A stretch of 64,000 nt of DNA from an uncultured Verrucomicrobiota bacterium (GTDB lineage Bacteria > Verrucomicrobiota > Kiritimatiellia > Kiritimatiellales > Tichowtungiaceae), in the NCBI GenBank assembly GCA_903826865.1, contig CAIKGD010000009.1, positions 1 to 64,000 on the forward strand, written 5' to 3'. Numbering within the stretch: position 1 is the first letter of the stretch; every line of letters starts with the position of its first letter. Below, piece after piece: positions 56,387 through 64,000 of this stretch. Made by a program: the position numbers and the translations under genes. The notes beneath the pieces were generated by a model. That model had not been told where the DNA came from. It was given only the letters and a program-made list of their open reading frames with translations, and did not search any database.

Positions 56387-56475
56387 ATCTGCACGGTCAC
56401 GTTCCACCGTTTGCGGCTTAGCGCCTTTGCGAGAGAACTTTTTATCCTTCGCGGATAACAGCGGGGCAACAGCTA

Positions 56476-56874
56476 TTATGACCAGTCGGCTATGTTCAAC
56501 CCTTTGATTCGTTTAAAATCACGGGTGTTGTTGGTAACGAGCGTTGCGTCAACCGATCTGGCATGAGCTGCAATCAGCAAATCCATAGCCCCGACCGGAG
56601 TTCCATCCCGTTCCAGTTGCGCCCGGATTTCTCCGTAGTGTTGCGCCGCCGAGGGAGCGAATGGAAGAATTGTGAGCGGGGACAGAAATTCCATGAGAGC
56701 CAACCGGTTTTTTTCCGGATCAGCACTTTTTTCGCATCCGTACTCGAGTTCGCTGACTGTGATCGAGGAGATCAGCAAATCTTCAGGGCGGTGCAGGGTG
56801 ATCCGTTTTATGACTGCCGGGTTTTTCTGCCGGATGATAAAAATGCAGATATTGGTATCCAGCATGTATTGCAT
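56476..56874 (-). CDS. vapC: VapC family PIN-domain toxin
   Basis: 132 aa. PIN-domain ribonuclease, a toxin that cleaves tRNA or rRNA when free. The acidic active-site residues are in place: Asp in MLDTNICIFII, Glu in SITVSELEYG, Asp in GAMDLLIAAHA and Asp in VTNNTRDFKRI. Its ATG shares one base with the stop of vapB (TGATG), the usual type II toxin-antitoxin layout. It closes the A/T-rich island next to pheT. Confidence 0.93.
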   Translation of the reverse strand: MQYMLDTNICIFIIRQKNPAVIKRITLHRPEDLLISSITVSELEYGCEKSADPEKNRLALMEFLSPLTILPFAPSAAQHYGEIRAQLERDGTPVGAMDLLIAAHARSVDATLVTNNTRDFKRIKGLNIADWS

Positions 56875-57098
56875 CAGAAGACCCGCTGATCAAGTTCCGG
56901 CTGTTTACGCTCCTCCATAAAATCGCCGGTAAAGCGCTTGAGGCTGGCAACAAAACCTGCCCAGGGAGTTTTACGGGGGATGAGCATAATGACTCCGTCG
57001 AGGCTGGTAATAAAAACATCAGATCCATCCAGACGGTATTCTTTCGGCAGGCGTACTGCCTGACTGCGACCATTATTAAAAAGTTTGGCGGTTTGCAT
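56874..57098 (-). CDS. vapB: VapB family antitoxin
   Basis: 74 aa from ATG 57098, with AAAGGAGG just upstream; a longer frame lacks such a site. The N-terminal swapped-hairpin DNA-binding domain reads MQTAKLFNNGRSQAVRLPKE, typical of VapB/AbrB-type antitoxins, and the C-terminal part (WAGFVASLKRFTGDFMEERK) should wrap the toxin. It probably represses its own promoter through the tandem TATACCAAA sites upstream. Confidence 0.92.
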   Translation of the reverse strand: MQTAKLFNNGRSQAVRLPKEYRLDGSDVFITSLDGVIMLIPRKTPWAGFVASLKRFTGDFMEERKQPELDQRVF

Positions 57099-57114
57099 CT
57101 TTCCTCCTTTGATA

Positions 57115-57135
57115 TATACCAAAGTGTATACCAAA
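57115..57135. promoter_or_regulatory. Candidate vapBC operator
   Basis: TATACCAAA occurs at 57115-57123 and again at 57127-57135, 12 bp apart, about one helical turn, and partly forms GTATAC palindromes. It lies 17 bp before the vapB start. Confidence 0.5.
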
Positions 57136-57146
57136 AAAACCGATTG

Positions 57147-59582
57147 TCAACCTTCACGGATAACGGCAGCGACGGCGGAACAGACTTTTTTACCGACGGT
57201 TTCGTGAAAGGCATTGACCTTTTCGTCGGTCAGTGTGCCGGCCGCTGAGCGGTAGACAAAGCTGAACGCGAGGCTCTTTTTGCCTTTCTCCAGTGTCTTG
57301 CCGCGAAAGACATCGAAGAGCTTTACGCTTTCCAGTTCGGCAGGCGCGGCGCTTCGGACAGCTTTCAGAATTTCTTCGTGGCGGACGGCTTCATCCACGA
57401 CAAACGCGAAGTCGCGCTCGACCGCCGGATAGAGCGGAATATCTTTTACTTCACTCCGCTTCCAGACATTGGAAATCAGCGGTTCAAGATTCAGTTCGGC
57501 GGCGGCGACCGGATCGTTCAGCCGCCACTCTTTGCGCGCGGCGGAATTGATCAGGCCGATGACGCCGATCTTTTCTTTGCCGGAAAGCACGGCAACGGCG
57601 CGGCCCGCTTCAAAGGCCGGACTTTCCATACACAGGAAGCTCACGTCTGTAACCTTCTGTGCATCGAGCAGTTTTTTAACCAGCCCTTTGAGCCAGAGAA
57701 ATACTTCTTCTTCGCCGATGGCGCGTTGCTTGTCGAGTGCGCCGCGTCCGGCGGCGCCCATCAGTCCAAGGCAGACTTTTTCGGTCTGCACCGGAGTCCC
57801 CTCCATAGGAGGGGTGCCCGAAGGGCGGGGTGGGTTTTTCGCAAAGGTGCGGCCGATCTCAAAAAAGACGGCTTCGTCAATCTGGCGCGATTTGTTGCGG
57901 CCAAGGCTCTCGATCATTTGCGGGATGAGCGAGGTGCGCAGTACTGACTGTTCGGCGCTGATCGGATGAGGCAGCTCTTCACGGGCGGCGCGGTCTTCTT
58001 TACCGAAAAGGTCGAGCAGCGGATGACTGACCAGCGTGTAGTTCATGATTTCCCGCGCACCGAAACCGACGAGATTCTTGCGGCAGGCGGTGACGGCGCG
58101 GATGCGGTTGTCCTGCGCACCGGCGACAACTTCAGCGACCGGCAGTTTTTCCGGAATCTTATCCACGCCGTGCAGGCGGGCGACTTCTTCGATCATATCC
58201 ACTTCGCGTTCGAGGTCGTCGCGGAAGGCCGGAATTTCCAGCACCGCTTTTTCCGCATCGCTGGAGAGAATAACAATTTCCAAAGCCTGGAAAATTTTCT
58301 TCATCGTTTCGACCGGCACGTCGAGGCCGATCAGCGTACAGACATTGGCCCAGCGGACGGTGATCTGCCGTTTGGGTTTCGGCGCTGGATAAACATCCAC
58401 AACGCCTTTGCAGACTTTGGCACCGGCCAGTTCGCTCATCAGCGCGGCGGCGCGGCGGCTGGCCCATTCGACGGTGGCGGCGCTGACGCCGCGCTGGTAG
58501 CGGTAAGAACTTTCCGTGAAGAGGCCTAGCCCTTTGGCCGTGGCGCGGATGCCGGACTGTTCGAACGTCGCGCTTTCGAGCAGGATGGTGGAGGTATTGT
58601 CTTTGATTTCGGTATTGGCCCCGCCCATAACACCGGCGAGCGCGACGGCTTTTCCGGCGTCGGCGATGACGAGCATTTCTTCCGTCAACTGGCGCTCTGT
58701 TCCGTCGAGCGTGGTGAACTTTTCATCCTTGGCGGCGCGGCGGACGATAATTTTGCCGTCCTTGAGCAGCGTGTAGTCGAAGGCGTGCAACGGGTGACCG
58801 GTTTCGAGCAGAACGTAGTTGGTGACGTCCACGACGTTGTTGATCGAACGGATGCCGCAGGCTTCGAGGCGGCGCTTCATCCAGTCGGGCGACGGGCCGA
58901 TCTTGGCGCCTTTCAGAACGCGGGCGGTATAGCGCGGGCATTTGCCGGAATCTTTTATTTCCACGCTGACTTCTTTTTCGACCGGCTCGGAACATTCCTT
59001 CAGTTCGATGGACGGCATCTTGAGCGGCTTACCGTAGATGGCGGCGACTTCGCGGGCGATGCCGATAATGCTGAGGCAGTCGGGGCGGTTCGGGGTGATT
59101 TCCAGTTCAAAAACGGTTTCCGCCGGGCCCATCACGGCGGCGAGCGGCGTGCCGGGTTTGAGCGAAGCGTCCAGAACGAGCAGGCCGGAATGGTCTTCGC
59201 CGAGGCCGAGTTCATCTTTGGCGCAGAGCATGCCGAGCGATTCGACGCCGCGGATTTTGGCTTTCTTGAGCTTAATGCCGCACGGCAGCGTCGTACCGAC
59301 GGTGGCGAACGGATATTTGCCGCCGACCGCAACATTCGGCGCGCCGCAGACGACGCGCAGGGTTTCGGTTGCGCCGTACTCGACGGTGCAGAGGCGCAAT
59401 TTATCGGCGTCCGGATGCGGTTCGATCTGTTTCACTTCGCCGACGACCACACCTTCAAAGGTGCCGCCGAGCGTTTCGATATTTTCGACTTCGAGTCCGG
59501 CAAACGTCAGTTTGTCGGAAAGCCCCGCGATCGTGTCGTCAAAATCCACAACTTCCTTCAGCCAGCTCAGCGCAAATTTCAT
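57147..59582 (-). CDS. pheT: Phenylalanine--tRNA ligase beta subunit
   Basis: 811 aa. Tetrameric PheRS charges tRNA-Phe; the beta subunit carries editing and tRNA anticodon-arm domains. Order: [14 protein letters not shown], tRNA-binding EMAP-like domain ([18 protein letters not shown]-type region near residue 50), B3/4 editing domain ([17 protein letters not shown]...), B5 ([15 protein letters not shown]), and a C-terminal anticodon-binding fold ending [12 protein letters not shown]. pheS is normally directly upstream but is absent here. The stretch [18 protein letters not shown] near residue 590 is translated dispersed repeat. Confidence 0.95.
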   Translation of the reverse strand: MKFALSWLKEVVDFDDTIAGLSDKLTFAGLEVENIETLGGTFEGVVVGEVKQIEPHPDADKLRLCTVEYGATETLRVVCGAPNVAVGGKYPFATVGTTLPCGIKLKKAKIRGVESLGMLCAKDELGLGEDHSGLLVLDASLKPGTPLAAVMGPAETVFELEITPNRPDCLSIIGIAREVAAIYGKPLKMPSIELKECSEPVEKEVSVEIKDSGKCPRYTARVLKGAKIGPSPDWMKRRLEACGIRSINNVVDVTNYVLLETGHPLHAFDYTLLKDGKIIVRRAAKDEKFTTLDGTERQLTEEMLVIADAGKAVALAGVMGGANTEIKDNTSTILLESATFEQSGIRATAKGLGLFTESSYRYQRGVSAATVEWASRRAAALMSELAGAKVCKGVVDVYPAPKPKRQITVRWANVCTLIGLDVPVETMKKIFQALEIVILSSDAEKAVLEIPAFRDDLEREVDMIEEVARLHGVDKIPEKLPVAEVVAGAQDNRIRAVTACRKNLVGFGAREIMNYTLVSHPLLDLFGKEDRAAREELPHPISAEQSVLRTSLIPQMIESLGRNKSRQIDEAVFFEIGRTFAKNPPRPSGTPPMEGTPVQTEKVCLGLMGAAGRGALDKQRAIGEEEVFLWLKGLVKKLLDAQKVTDVSFLCMESPAFEAGRAVAVLSGKEKIGVIGLINSAARKEWRLNDPVAAAELNLEPLISNVWKRSEVKDIPLYPAVERDFAFVVDEAVRHEEILKAVRSAAPAELESVKLFDVFRGKTLEKGKKSLAFSFVYRSAAGTLTDEKVNAFHETVGKKVCSAVAAVIREG
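57798..57840 (-). repeat. Family C repeat inserted in frame in pheT
   Basis: CCCCTCC/GGAGGGG (7 bp stem, loop ATA) and GCCC/GGGC, followed by a T-run on the + strand. In reverse complement it matches the rph terminator repeat at 46409-46453 (CCCACCCCGnCCTTCGGnCA then CCCCTCC). It encodes [13 protein letters not shown]. Confidence 0.75.
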
Positions 59583-59793
59583 AGTAAGTTCCCGAAGAAT
59601 TGGAATGATGGAACGGTGGAATGGCGGAATAATGGGGCCGGTCGAATTCTATTGCTTCCCGTCTTCACGGGCTCCCTGCCACTATTCCTGTATTCCAACA
59701 ATCCAACATTCCTTTGTTTGAATGGGCGGCAGTTAAACATGAACGGCTATTCCGGGCAAGCGCACAGGCGGGGCTTAATTAAGCGGGAAAGGA

Positions 59794-59814
59794 TTTTTCC
59801 AATGGCTGGAAAAA
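59794..59814. repeat. Palindromic motif, TTGGAAAA family
   Basis: TTTTTCCAATGG and CTGGAAAAA, a near-perfect palindrome 36 bp before the ldhA start. The remainder of the pheT-ldhA gap (59583-59849) also has loosely inverted GGAATG/CATTCC-rich tracts. Confidence 0.55.
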
Positions 59815-59849
59815 GAATATCTTGAGGGTCAGCAACAGGAGCCGCCGTT

Positions 59850-60893
59850 ATGAAAAAAATCATCTTTTTTGACGCCAAACCGTACGACCAGGAATTTTTT
59901 GATCGCGCCAACGCGAAGCACGGCTATGAAATTAAATACATCAGCAACCGGCTGTCGGCGGATACCGCGCCGCTGGCGGCGGGCTATGACGCCGTCTGCG
60001 CGTTTGTGAACGACGATCTTTCCGCGCCGGTGGTGGACATCCTGTACAACAACGGCATCCGGATGATCGCGATGCGCTGTGCCGGATACAACAACGTCGA
60101 TCTCAAAGCTGTTTTCGGCAGAATCCACGTCGGACGAGTGCCGGCCTATTCACCGTATGCCGTTGCCGAACACGCCGTCGCGCTGATCATGGCGCTCAAC
60201 CGTAAAACGCACAAAGCGTACAACCGCACCCGCGACAGCAACTTTGCGCTCGGCGGACTGCTCGGTTTCGATCTGCACGGTAAAACCGCCGGGATCATCG
60301 GAACCGGAAAGATCGGCCAGGTTCTGGCCGGGATTTTGAAAGGGTTCGGACTGCGCGTGCTGGCGTTCGACCGGTTTCCGAAAACGGACTGGGCCGCTGG
60401 AGCGGGCGTCGAATATGTCCCGCTGGAAGAACTGTACCGGCAGTCGGACATCATCAGCCTGCACTGTCCGCTGACACCCGAAACGGAGTACATGATCAAT
60501 GCCGCGAGTCTGGCGCAGATGAAAGACGGCGTCATGCTGATCAACACCAGCCGGGGCGCGCTGATTCAAACGCAGGATCTGATTGATGCGCTCAAAAGCG
60601 GCAAGGCCGGGTTTGCCGGGCTGGATGTCTATGAGGAAGAAGACGGATATTTCTTTGAAGACCGCTCCAGCGAAGTGCTGACCGACGATGTGCTGGCACG
60701 GCTGTTCACCTTCCCGAACGTGCTGGTTACGGCGCATCAGGCCTTCTTCACCAAAGAGGCGCTCAGCAACATCGCCGAAACCACGCTTTCCAATCTGGAT
60801 GTTTTTTTCCGTGGCGAAAGCATGGCTAACGAAATCTGCTACCGCTGCAGCAAGGACTCCTGTCCCCGGCAGCAAAAAGGTAAGTGTTTTTGA
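59850..60893 (+). CDS. ldhA: D-lactate dehydrogenase-type 2-hydroxyacid dehydrogenase
   Basis: 347 aa. NAD-dependent reduction of pyruvate to D-lactate is the usual reaction. Signatures: CAGYNNVDLKAV, GKTAGIIGTGKIGQV (dinucleotide fold), Arg in NTSRGALIQTQ, Glu in LDVYEEEDGYFFED and His in VTAHQAFFTKEAL, the last being typical of the LdhA branch. CAGGAG lies before the ATG. The C-terminus is unusual: CYRCSKDSCPRQQKGKCF has four Cys in a CxxCx4Cx7C pattern that could bind metal or respond to redox. Confidence 0.9.
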   Translation: MKKIIFFDAKPYDQEFFDRANAKHGYEIKYISNRLSADTAPLAAGYDAVCAFVNDDLSAPVVDILYNNGIRMIAMRCAGYNNVDLKAVFGRIHVGRVPAYSPYAVAEHAVALIMALNRKTHKAYNRTRDSNFALGGLLGFDLHGKTAGIIGTGKIGQVLAGILKGFGLRVLAFDRFPKTDWAAGAGVEYVPLEELYRQSDIISLHCPLTPETEYMINAASLAQMKDGVMLINTSRGALIQTQDLIDALKSGKAGFAGLDVYEEEDGYFFEDRSSEVLTDDVLARLFTFPNVLVTAHQAFFTKEALSNIAETTLSNLDVFFRGESMANEICYRCSKDSCPRQQKGKCF

Positions 60894-60939
60894 GATAAGG
60901 ATTGAAAAAGCCGCCACTGTGCGCATGATTCAGAACATT

Positions 60940-61221
60940 ATGGTTGAGGTAAAGGCAGTTATCAAAAACGAAGCGGGAATTCACTGCCGGCCGACTGCGC
61001 TGCTCACTCAGGCCGCTGCCGGATACAAAGGAACCATCACGGTCATCGCGCCCTCCGGAACCTGCCATCTCGGCTCTGCACTGGAACTGCTGATGCTCGG
61101 ACTCGAACAAGGTACGCAAATCGCCATTCAGGCCGAAGGTTTTGACGAAGCCGCCGCCGCCGCAAAATTCAAAGAACTCTTTGAGACCGAGTTCGACTTT
61201 CCCAACGCCGGGCAGGGGTAG
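60940..61221 (+). CDS. ptsH: HPr family phosphocarrier protein
   Basis: 93 aa from ATG 60940; ATG 60925 would add five residues. VEVKAVIKNEAGIHCRPTAL holds the phosphorylatable His in a slightly unusual GIHCRPTA (usually GLHARPAA). The regulatory Ser region is HLGSALELLMLGLEQG and the end EGFDEAAAAAKFKELFE fits the family. No enzyme I, EII or HPr kinase is near. With a symporter as the only sugar transporter in view, it more likely has a regulatory than a transport role (inference). Confidence 0.85.
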   Translation: MVEVKAVIKNEAGIHCRPTALLTQAAAGYKGTITVIAPSGTCHLGSALELLMLGLEQGTQIAIQAEGFDEAAAAAKFKELFETEFDFPNAGQG

Positions 61222-61290
61222 CGGCAACGCGGTTTGCCTCGAGGATACATTTCCGTTTTCAACACTTAATTGATCTGTTAAACAGTTTGT

Positions 61291-62700
61291 GTGATTTATC
61301 AGGTACCACAAGAAGTTGAACAGCTCTTTGCCGGAGCAGCAGCCTATCGCCGGCTCATATCCGGCGGCGAAGTCCGCGAAACCGCCGGCCGTTATTTCCC
61401 TTATACGGAACGCCACCTGCAGGCCCTCTGGTTCGACGACCGCCTGCGCCCGAAAGAGCTGAAAACTTCGCGCGGCGAGCCGGTGGCGGTTGAAAATTCC
61501 GGACGCTGGAATCTCGAAGCGGGGCCGGACTTTTCCGGTGCGGTGCTTTTGATCGGGCGCGAAAAGCGGCGCATTGCCGGCGACGCCGAGATTCATATTT
61601 TTTCCAATGACTGGAAAAACCACGGCCACCACAATGATCCGCGTTACTCGAACGTCCGCTTTCATATCGTCTGGTTTCCCGGCAAGACGGACGAAACGCT
61701 GTTTCCGCCCGGCACACTGCATATTCCGCTGGCAGACGCCTGCACCGCCGATCTGGAAAGTATCGATCTTTCCGCCTATCCGTATCAGGAGCCGCGGGCG
61801 CGGTCTTTTTTCCCATGCCTTGGACAGAATCCCGACGAAATTTCCCGCTGGCTGGAAAGTGCGGGCGAGGAACGGCTCCGGCAGAAAACCCTGCGCATGG
61901 CGTGGCTGATACAACGGCGTGGTGAAGCGCAGGCGCTCTACGAAGAAACCGCCGCTGCGCTCGGCTACAAGCACAACAAAGCGCCGTTCCGTAAGCTGGC
62001 GCAAAGTCTGCCGCTCGAAGCGCTCGCGCCGTACGGCGCGGACTGGAAAACCGTTTACGCCGTTCTGCTCGGCATCTCCGGACTGCTCCCGAAACAGCCC
62101 GGCCCGAACTGGCCGGACGCTTCGAAAAAAGAGCTGCGCTCCCTCTGGGACTGCTGGTGGCGCGAGCAGCATAAATGGGAAGACGTTGCTCCGCTCGATA
62201 AAAACGAATGGCGGCTTTCCGGTCTGCGCCCGCTCAATCATCCCGTCCGCCGCCTTTGCGCTTTGGCGCAATGGATTGCAGATGGATTTTTCTCGGGTAG
62301 GGCGCGTTCGCCGAACGCGCCGCCAGTCCAGCGAGCGGACGGCTCGGGCTCCGGTGAGCTTGCCGAACTGCGAGCCGTCCCTGCCGACCGGCAAGAATGC
62401 TTTTGGAGCACACACACCGGCTGGAGTGGAAAAGAAAAACGAGCCGAGCTGGTCGGCGCGGACCGCGCGCAGGCCATTGAGATCAACGTGATCGTGCCGT
62501 ACCGGCTGGCGAGGGGGCAGGGTGATGCTCTGAACCGGTTGCCCGTTGAGCCGCTGAACAGCGTCATCCGTGAAACCGCCTGTACGCTTTTCGGCCCCGA
62601 CCATTCGCCGAAACTTTACCGCACCGCGCTTGCCCGCCAGGGACTCATTCAGATTTTCAATGACTTCATCCTGACCGGACGGCTTGATGAACTGTCCTGA
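61291..62700 (+). CDS. DUF2851 family protein
   Basis: 469 aa from GTG 61291; no clear ribosome site. Family features are ERHLQALWFDDRLRPKELKT, VENSGRWNLEAGPDFSGAVL, AGDAEIHIFSNDWKNHGHH and YSNVRFHIVWF. The acidic and His residues (GPDF, EIH, HGH) resemble a nuclease-like active site, but function is unknown. Near residues 334-372 it contains an inserted hairpin repeat (62301-62379) translated as RARSPNAPPVQRADGSGSG. The protein remains open through it, so the insert is either tolerated or an exposed loop. Confidence 0.85.
   Translation: MIYQVPQEVEQLFAGAAAYRRLISGGEVRETAGRYFPYTERHLQALWFDDRLRPKELKTSRGEPVAVENSGRWNLEAGPDFSGAVLLIGREKRRIAGDAEIHIFSNDWKNHGHHNDPRYSNVRFHIVWFPGKTDETLFPPGTLHIPLADACTADLESIDLSAYPYQEPRARSFFPCLGQNPDEISRWLESAGEERLRQKTLRMAWLIQRRGEAQALYEETAAALGYKHNKAPFRKLAQSLPLEALAPYGADWKTVYAVLLGISGLLPKQPGPNWPDASKKELRSLWDCWWREQHKWEDVAPLDKNEWRLSGLRPLNHPVRRLCALAQWIADGFFSGRARSPNAPPVQRADGSGSGELAELRAVPADRQECFWSTHTGWSGKEKRAELVGADRAQAIEINVIVPYRLARGQGDALNRLPVEPLNSVIRETACTLFGPDHSPKLYRTALARQGLIQIFNDFILTGRLDELS
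62301..62379. repeat. In-frame double hairpin repeat in the DUF2851 gene
   Basis: First stem GGCGCGTTC/GAACGCGCC (62301-62321, loop GCC); second stem GACGGCTCG/CGAGCCGTC (62338-62346 and 62371-62379). Both are perfect 9 bp. Confidence 0.7.
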
Positions 62701-62940
62701 ATCTTCATTTCTTAATTTTTCAGCGGTGTTTTATCTCGCCGTTTTTCAGTGCGGCGAAGGCCTGTTAGCCATTTGCCCCGCCACAGAATCGGCAAACTTG
62801 TGCTGTCGGTTGTACTGTCCAAGTTGCTACGCTGATTCGTGTCTTAGCCGAATTAATTCCCTAGCATTGGATTTTTAAAACCAGTACCGCTTTGCATCTG
62901 GAGGATTGCACAAAACCTCGGGAACAGGCAGGGTTTGCGC

Positions 62941-64000
62941 ATGGTAAAAGGATCCGGGCAGTACAGAATTATTCTGGCGGTTTTGTTGCAGTTTGCTCTG
63001 GTACAGGCAGCTCCGGTCTGTTTTATCGACGCGAAGCAGCAGGGCAGTTTCAATATCGGCGCGGCGCAAGTCACCATTTCCCGCGAATACGAAGAAGCTT
63101 CAATTAACCGCGACCTGCTGATCATCGATTATTCCATACCGGCGCAGACGGCAGCCGGTGTCTGGGCCAAGGAGTATCCCGCTTCGCTGGCCGCCGGTCT
63201 CGTTGATGTGATCGAGCTCGGTATTTATATTCCCGAAGGCCAGCTCTCCGGCGTTGCTCTGGCGGTTGAGATTAAGGGATCCGCCGGAACCCAGCGGTTT
63301 CCGGTTCGGCCCGGTTCGGGCTGGAATACGGTGCACGAACTGCTCGACTGGAAAAAAATCGGCAGTCTTAACGAAACGGTACTGCTGATTCAGCGCACCG
63401 GCGGCGACGATCCGGCGGTTGGAAGAATCCGGCTGGACATGACTTTTCGTGAACTTCCCCTTTGGCAGAAACTGCGCAGCACCCTCTGGGGGCGGCTGGG
63501 CGGTGTGACGGTATTCAGTCTGCTGATAAGTCTGCTGGTGTCGGTCATCCGGCGCAAAATGAAAGTCGCCGTGACCGGGCTCGCCCGCGATCTGGCTTTC
63601 GGCATTGCGACGGTGCTGATTGCTTCGTCGGTGCTGGGTGTTTATGAGCTGGGCCGAATGAACCCGCTTGATTCCGGCTGGTTCTGTTTTTATATCGCCG
63701 CCGCCGGGGTGGTGATCAGCTTTCTGCTCAAAATCACACTGGCCGGGCGGCCGGCTTTCGCGGGCGAAACATTGCGGAGCGCATTATTCCCAGGACTGCT
63801 GGCCGCTGCCGCCAGTAAAGGAGTTTTATGGCAGGCCCCGGATTCGCTCGCCGGGTTCTTCCAGCTCAGCGGTTTCGGCGCGGCGCTTTTTGTGCTGATC
63901 TATCACGTTGCCAATGTCTGCCGCCTCACGATGCGGCGGAAGCACCTTGGTCTGATCGGCGGCGCAACCATTACCGCGACTCCGTTCGTGTTCGGATTAC
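62941..64000 (+). CDS. Polytopic membrane protein, N-terminal part (runs off the window)
   Basis: Open from ATG 62941 to the end, 353 codons without a stop. GGCAGGG lies 8 bp before the ATG. A signal or first TM helix (RIILAVLLQFALVQAAPVCF) is followed by an extracytoplasmic beta-rich domain of about 155 residues (FNIGAAQVTISREYEEASIN...), then at least five membrane helices starting VTVFSLLISLLVSVIRR. The layout, an N-terminal extracytoplasmic sensor-like domain plus membrane bundle, recalls 7TM receptor-type signalling proteins, but no family is certain. The 240 bp before it show no gene. Confidence 0.7.
   Translation, partial: MVKGSGQYRIILAVLLQFALVQAAPVCFIDAKQQGSFNIGAAQVTISREYEEASINRDLLIIDYSIPAQTAAGVWAKEYPASLAAGLVDVIELGIYIPEGQLSGVALAVEIKGSAGTQRFPVRPGSGWNTVHELLDWKKIGSLNETVLLIQRTGGDDPAVGRIRLDMTFRELPLWQKLRSTLWGRLGGVTVFSLLISLLVSVIRRKMKVAVTGLARDLAFGIATVLIASSVLGVYELGRMNPLDSGWFCFYIAAAGVVISFLLKITLAGRPAFAGETLRSALFPGLLAAAASKGVLWQAPDSLAGFFQLSGFGAALFVLIYHVANVCRLTMRRKHLGLIGGATITATPFVFGL

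Larger units (their letters stand above)
55950..56475. other. Gene-free stretch upstream of the five-gene cluster
   Basis: Holds a long hairpin element (56025-56137) and a REP pair (56304-56386). The rest (56140-56300 and 56387-56475) shows no gene or promoter that I can support. Confidence 0.5.

Overview
The window looks like a chromosomal segment of a marine, polysaccharide-degrading bacterium of the Planctomycetes-Verrucomicrobia-Chlamydiae group, most likely Kiritimatiellota (inference, not a database result). The pointers are secreted sulfatases carrying EF-hand tails, many glycoside hydrolases for 6-deoxyhexoses, uroporphyrinogen-decarboxylase-like proteins inside glycan operons, C-terminal DPDGDG...EY modules on exported proteins, and a genome littered with short palindromic repeats.

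Region 1 (1-39607) is a large catabolic locus, almost entirely on the + strand, for a rhamnose- and fucose-rich, probably sulfated and acylated polysaccharide. It holds an array of GH106 alpha-L-rhamnosidases (three complete copies and the last codons of a fourth), L-rhamnose mutarotase (rhaM), L-fucose mutarotase (fucU), GH95 and GH29 alpha-L-fucosidases, three S1 sulfatases, a sodium:solute symporter, three alpha/beta hydrolases likely to be esterases, three divergent URO-D-like proteins, a free EF-hand protein, a GH71/99-like protein, a GHL15-like protein and two large unrecognised exported proteins. A divergent LacI-type regulator (14561-15601) with a good promoter and a nearby palindrome is the obvious local controller. 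Proposed flow: exported sulfatases, esterases and hydrolases strip and cut the polymer, the symporter imports sugar, cytoplasmic GH95 and the two mutarotases feed central pathways. Isomerases, kinases and aldolases for rhamnose and fucose are not in the window.

Region 2 (39608-53420) is housekeeping: purine nucleoside phosphorylase, dapB, an RdgC-like protein, two small membrane proteins, a DEAD-box helicase, RNase PH, monomeric isocitrate dehydrogenase, RNase Y, 5-formyltetrahydrofolate cyclo-ligase, a REP-associated transposase (RAYT) and rarA. A 6S RNA candidate with its own consensus promoter and terminator lies just upstream of rarA. Its linkage to the cyclo-ligase gene recalls the ssrS-ygfA pairing of proteobacteria.

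Region 3 (53476-57135) is visibly A/T-richer and looks like a small island: an unrecognised five-gene minus-strand cluster (two paralogous small proteins, a DUF4236 protein, a two-TM coiled-coil protein, a small hydrophobic protein), a long hairpin element, a REP pair, and a vapBC toxin-antitoxin module. The five-gene cluster is the best candidate here for an undescribed system.

Region 4 (57147-64000) returns to housekeeping: pheT without pheS next to it, a D-lactate dehydrogenase with a cysteine-rich tail, HPr, a DUF2851 protein, and a polytopic membrane protein cut by the window end. Two ORFs here (pheT and DUF2851) carry in-frame insertions of hairpin repeats. Several repeat families run through the window: a REP family related to the RAYT, a TTTTCCAATGGTTGGAAAA-type palindrome, and a CCCACCCCG...CACCCCTCC repeat that is a terminator in one place and coding sequence in another.
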